Part shown: piece by piece, positions 5,907-7,427 of the stretch
Layout: every line of letters begins with the position of its first letter
How positions within the stretch are numbered: position 1 is the first letter of the stretch
From: Pseudomonadota bacterium
Lineage (GTDB): Bacteria; Pseudomonadota; Alphaproteobacteria; Sphingomonadales; Sphingomonadaceae
Length of the DNA: 7,427 nucleotides
Reading direction: 5' to 3'
NCBI GenBank assembly: GCA_029781465.1
Contig: JAKOWQ010000421.1
Coordinates: 1-7,427, forward strand
Program-made: the position numbers and the translations under genes
Notes under the pieces: generated by a model
Database searches by the model: none
What the model saw: the letters and a program-made list of their open reading frames with translations, nothing else
What the model was told of the DNA's origin: nothing

Positions 5907-7427
5907 GTGCCCGAAGCCCGAAAAACCGCGATCCGGCCGATCGACCACCTGGCCCTGACCGGGGCAGATGCGGCCCCCGCGCTCGTGCTGCGCGGACATA
6001 CCCTTAGCTACAAGGACTTAAGGGATCGTGTCGCTGCGCTGGCGGGATGGCTCGCGGCGCAGGTTCCCGAGCCGGGCGCGCGGGTTGCCAGTTGGGCGGC
6101 CAAGGGCGAGCTGACCTGCCTGATGCCGCTGGCGGCGGCGCGGGCCGGGTTGGTCCATGTTCCGGTTAACCCTCTGCTCAAGCACGCCCAGGTGGCGCAT
6201 ATCCTGACTGACAGCGGCGCCCGGCTTCTGGTGGGAACCCCCTCGCGGCTCGCCACATTGGGTGAAGCCGACATTCCCGCGGGCTGCCAGGTGGTCGCGG
6301 AAGCCCAGGCGCTGGAGCAAGCCGAGGCGGCGCAGCGGCTTGGCCCGTCCGGGGCCGATCCCGACGATCTCGCCGCGATCCTTTACACCAGCGGTTCCAC
6401 CGGCAAGCCCAAGGGGGTCATGCTCAGCCATGCCAACATGTGGCTGGGGGCCGAGAGTGTGGCCGACTATCTGGGTCTGCGGGCCGATGACCGGGCGCTC
6501 GCCGTGCTGCCCCTGTCGTTCGACTATGGGCAGAACCAGCTGCTCTCGCACTGGTTTGCCGGAGCGAGCGCGGTGCCGCTCGACTATCTGACCCCGCGCG
6601 ATGTTATCAAGGCGGTGGAGCGCCACGGCGTCACCACGCTCGCTGCGGTACCGCCGCTGTGGGTGCAGCTGACCGAGCTCGAATGGCCGCCGGAAACAGC
6701 GGCCAGGCTGCGCCGCCTGACCAATTCGGGCGGTGCTCTGACCGTGGAGCTGGTGCGGCGTTTGCGCGGCCTGTTTCCCGCCGCCCGGCTGTTCCCGATG
6801 TACGGGCTGACAGAGGCCTTTCGTTCGACCTACCTCGATCCCGCGCTGGTCGATAGCCATCCGACTTCGATGGGCAAGGCGATTCCCCATGCTGAGATTC
6901 TGGTGATCGCCGATAGCGGCGGGATTGCCGCGGATGGCGAGGAGGGCGAGCTGGTTCACTGCGGGCCGCTGGTGGCGCAAGGATATTGGCAGGATCCGGT
7001 CCGCACTGCTGAGCGTTTCAAGCCCGCGCCCGTCGCCTCGCACTATGGCGGCACGGCGGTATGGTCGGGTGATCGGGTGCGGCGCGATGCCGATGGTCTG
7101 CTCTATTTTGCCGGGCGGCGCGATGCGATGATCAAGTGTGCGGGCAACCGGATCAGCCCGCAGGAAGTCGAGGATGCCGCGCTTGCAACCGGTCTGGTGG
7201 CCGAGGCCGTAGCCCTGGGAATCCCCGACGAGCGGCTGGGCCAGGCGGTCCACCTGATCGTCAGACCGACTCCCGGAACTTCAGGTGCAGAGGAAGAATT
7301 GCCGCGTATCCTTATGCAGGAATTACCGAATTTTATGCAGCCGAAAGTCATTCACTGGCGCGCGGCGATGCCGATTTCGCCCAATGGCAAGATCGATCGC
7401 ACCGGGCTTTATGCGGAGCTGGCGGCA
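5907..7427 (+). CDS. Acyl-CoA ligase (AMP-forming), exosortase A system-associated (3' end cut by window)
   Basis: The window holds 507 codons with no stop. Relatives run to about 515-520 residues, so only the last few are missing. It is an ANL-superfamily adenylating enzyme that turns a carboxylic acid and ATP into an acyl-AMP and loads it onto CoA or a carrier-protein thiol. Motifs in order: P-loop YTSGSTGKPKG (160-170), YGLTEA with Glu303, the ribose-binding Asp389 in SGDR, hinge-region GRRDAMIK ending at Lys410, RISPQEVE, and the catalytic Lys495 in NGKIDR. All are intact. Beside a hydrolase 1/hydrolase 2/carrier-protein operon this matches the exosortase A-associated ligase family (TIGR03098-type), normally followed by a PLP-dependent decarboxylase. 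The GTG at 5907 is chosen because the N-terminus (AIRPIDHLAL) fits the family; in-frame TTG 5895 and GTG 5853 are alternatives. The substrate is unknown; the carrier protein encoded opposite may be its partner. Confidence 0.9.
   Translation, partial: MPEARKTAIRPIDHLALTGADAAPALVLRGHTLSYKDLRDRVAALAGWLAAQVPEPGARVASWAAKGELTCLMPLAAARAGLVHVPVNPLLKHAQVAHILTDSGARLLVGTPSRLATLGEADIPAGCQVVAEAQALEQAEAAQRLGPSGADPDDLAAILYTSGSTGKPKGVMLSHANMWLGAESVADYLGLRADDRALAVLPLSFDYGQNQLLSHWFAGASAVPLDYLTPRDVIKAVERHGVTTLAAVPPLWVQLTELEWPPETAARLRRLTNSGGALTVELVRRLRGLFPAARLFPMYGLTEAFRSTYLDPALVDSHPTSMGKAIPHAEILVIADSGGIAADGEEGELVHCGPLVAQGYWQDPVRTAERFKPAPVASHYGGTAVWSGDRVRRDADGLLYFAGRRDAMIKCAGNRISPQEVEDAALATGLVAEAVALGIPDERLGQAVHLIVRPTPGTSGAEEELPRILMQELPNFMQPKVIHWRAAMPISPNGKIDRTGLYAELAA

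Noticed and set aside
6018..7253. Long open frame of 411 codons on the minus strand opposite the ligase
   Set aside because: It mirrors the ligase, whose motifs are all intact on the plus strand. Its protein is rich in Arg, Gly, Gln and His with no recognisable domain, typical of antisense frames in GC-rich DNA.

Overview
The window reads as a GC-rich alphaproteobacterial chromosome, most likely Sphingomonadales (Erythrobacter/Sphingomonas-like). This rests on the general look of the proteins (a thioredoxin reductase, an MptpB-type phosphatase), on the compact gene packing, and on a gene set known from exosortase A (XrtA/PEP-CTERM) loci. It is a judgement by eye, without a database search. 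Coding density is very high. There are nine protein genes, no stretch over 300 bases without a gene, and no RNA gene, CRISPR array or mobile element that I can see.

Layout. Bases 1-384 (+) hold the C-terminal part of a tyrosine phosphatase with the active-site loop HCVAGKDRTG. It converges on a two-gene minus-strand unit: a secreted, probably outer-membrane protein of unknown function (1270-1986), followed by an alpha/beta hydrolase (381-1250). A 163-bp divergent spacer (1987-2149) separates that unit from thioredoxin reductase trxB (2150-3100, +). trxB converges on a four-gene minus-strand operon: GNAT/BioF2-like acyltransferase (4887-5873), acyl carrier protein (4595-4855), hydrolase 2-type protein (3915-4595) and hydrolase 1-type protein (3097-3918). 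Only 33 bp from the operon's first codon, an AMP-forming acyl-CoA ligase (5907 to the window end, +) starts in the opposite direction and runs off the right edge.

How the genes fit together. Ligase, acyl carrier protein and the two degenerate alpha/beta-hydrolases match the accessory set known beside exosortase A: acyl-CoA ligase, PLP-dependent decarboxylase, hydrolase 1, hydrolase 2 and an acyl carrier protein. The exosortase, the decarboxylase and the polysaccharide genes are not in the window and are expected to the right. A reasonable inference is that the ligase activates a carboxylic acid, the carrier protein holds it on Ser42, and the acyltransferase and hydrolases pass on or edit it for the surface polysaccharide or protein-sorting system. 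The substrate is unknown. The left part (phosphatase, hydrolase, trxB) looks like ordinary housekeeping or accessory DNA. Both convergent gene pairs overlap by exactly 4 bp at their stop codons, with a GC-rich hairpin over each junction.
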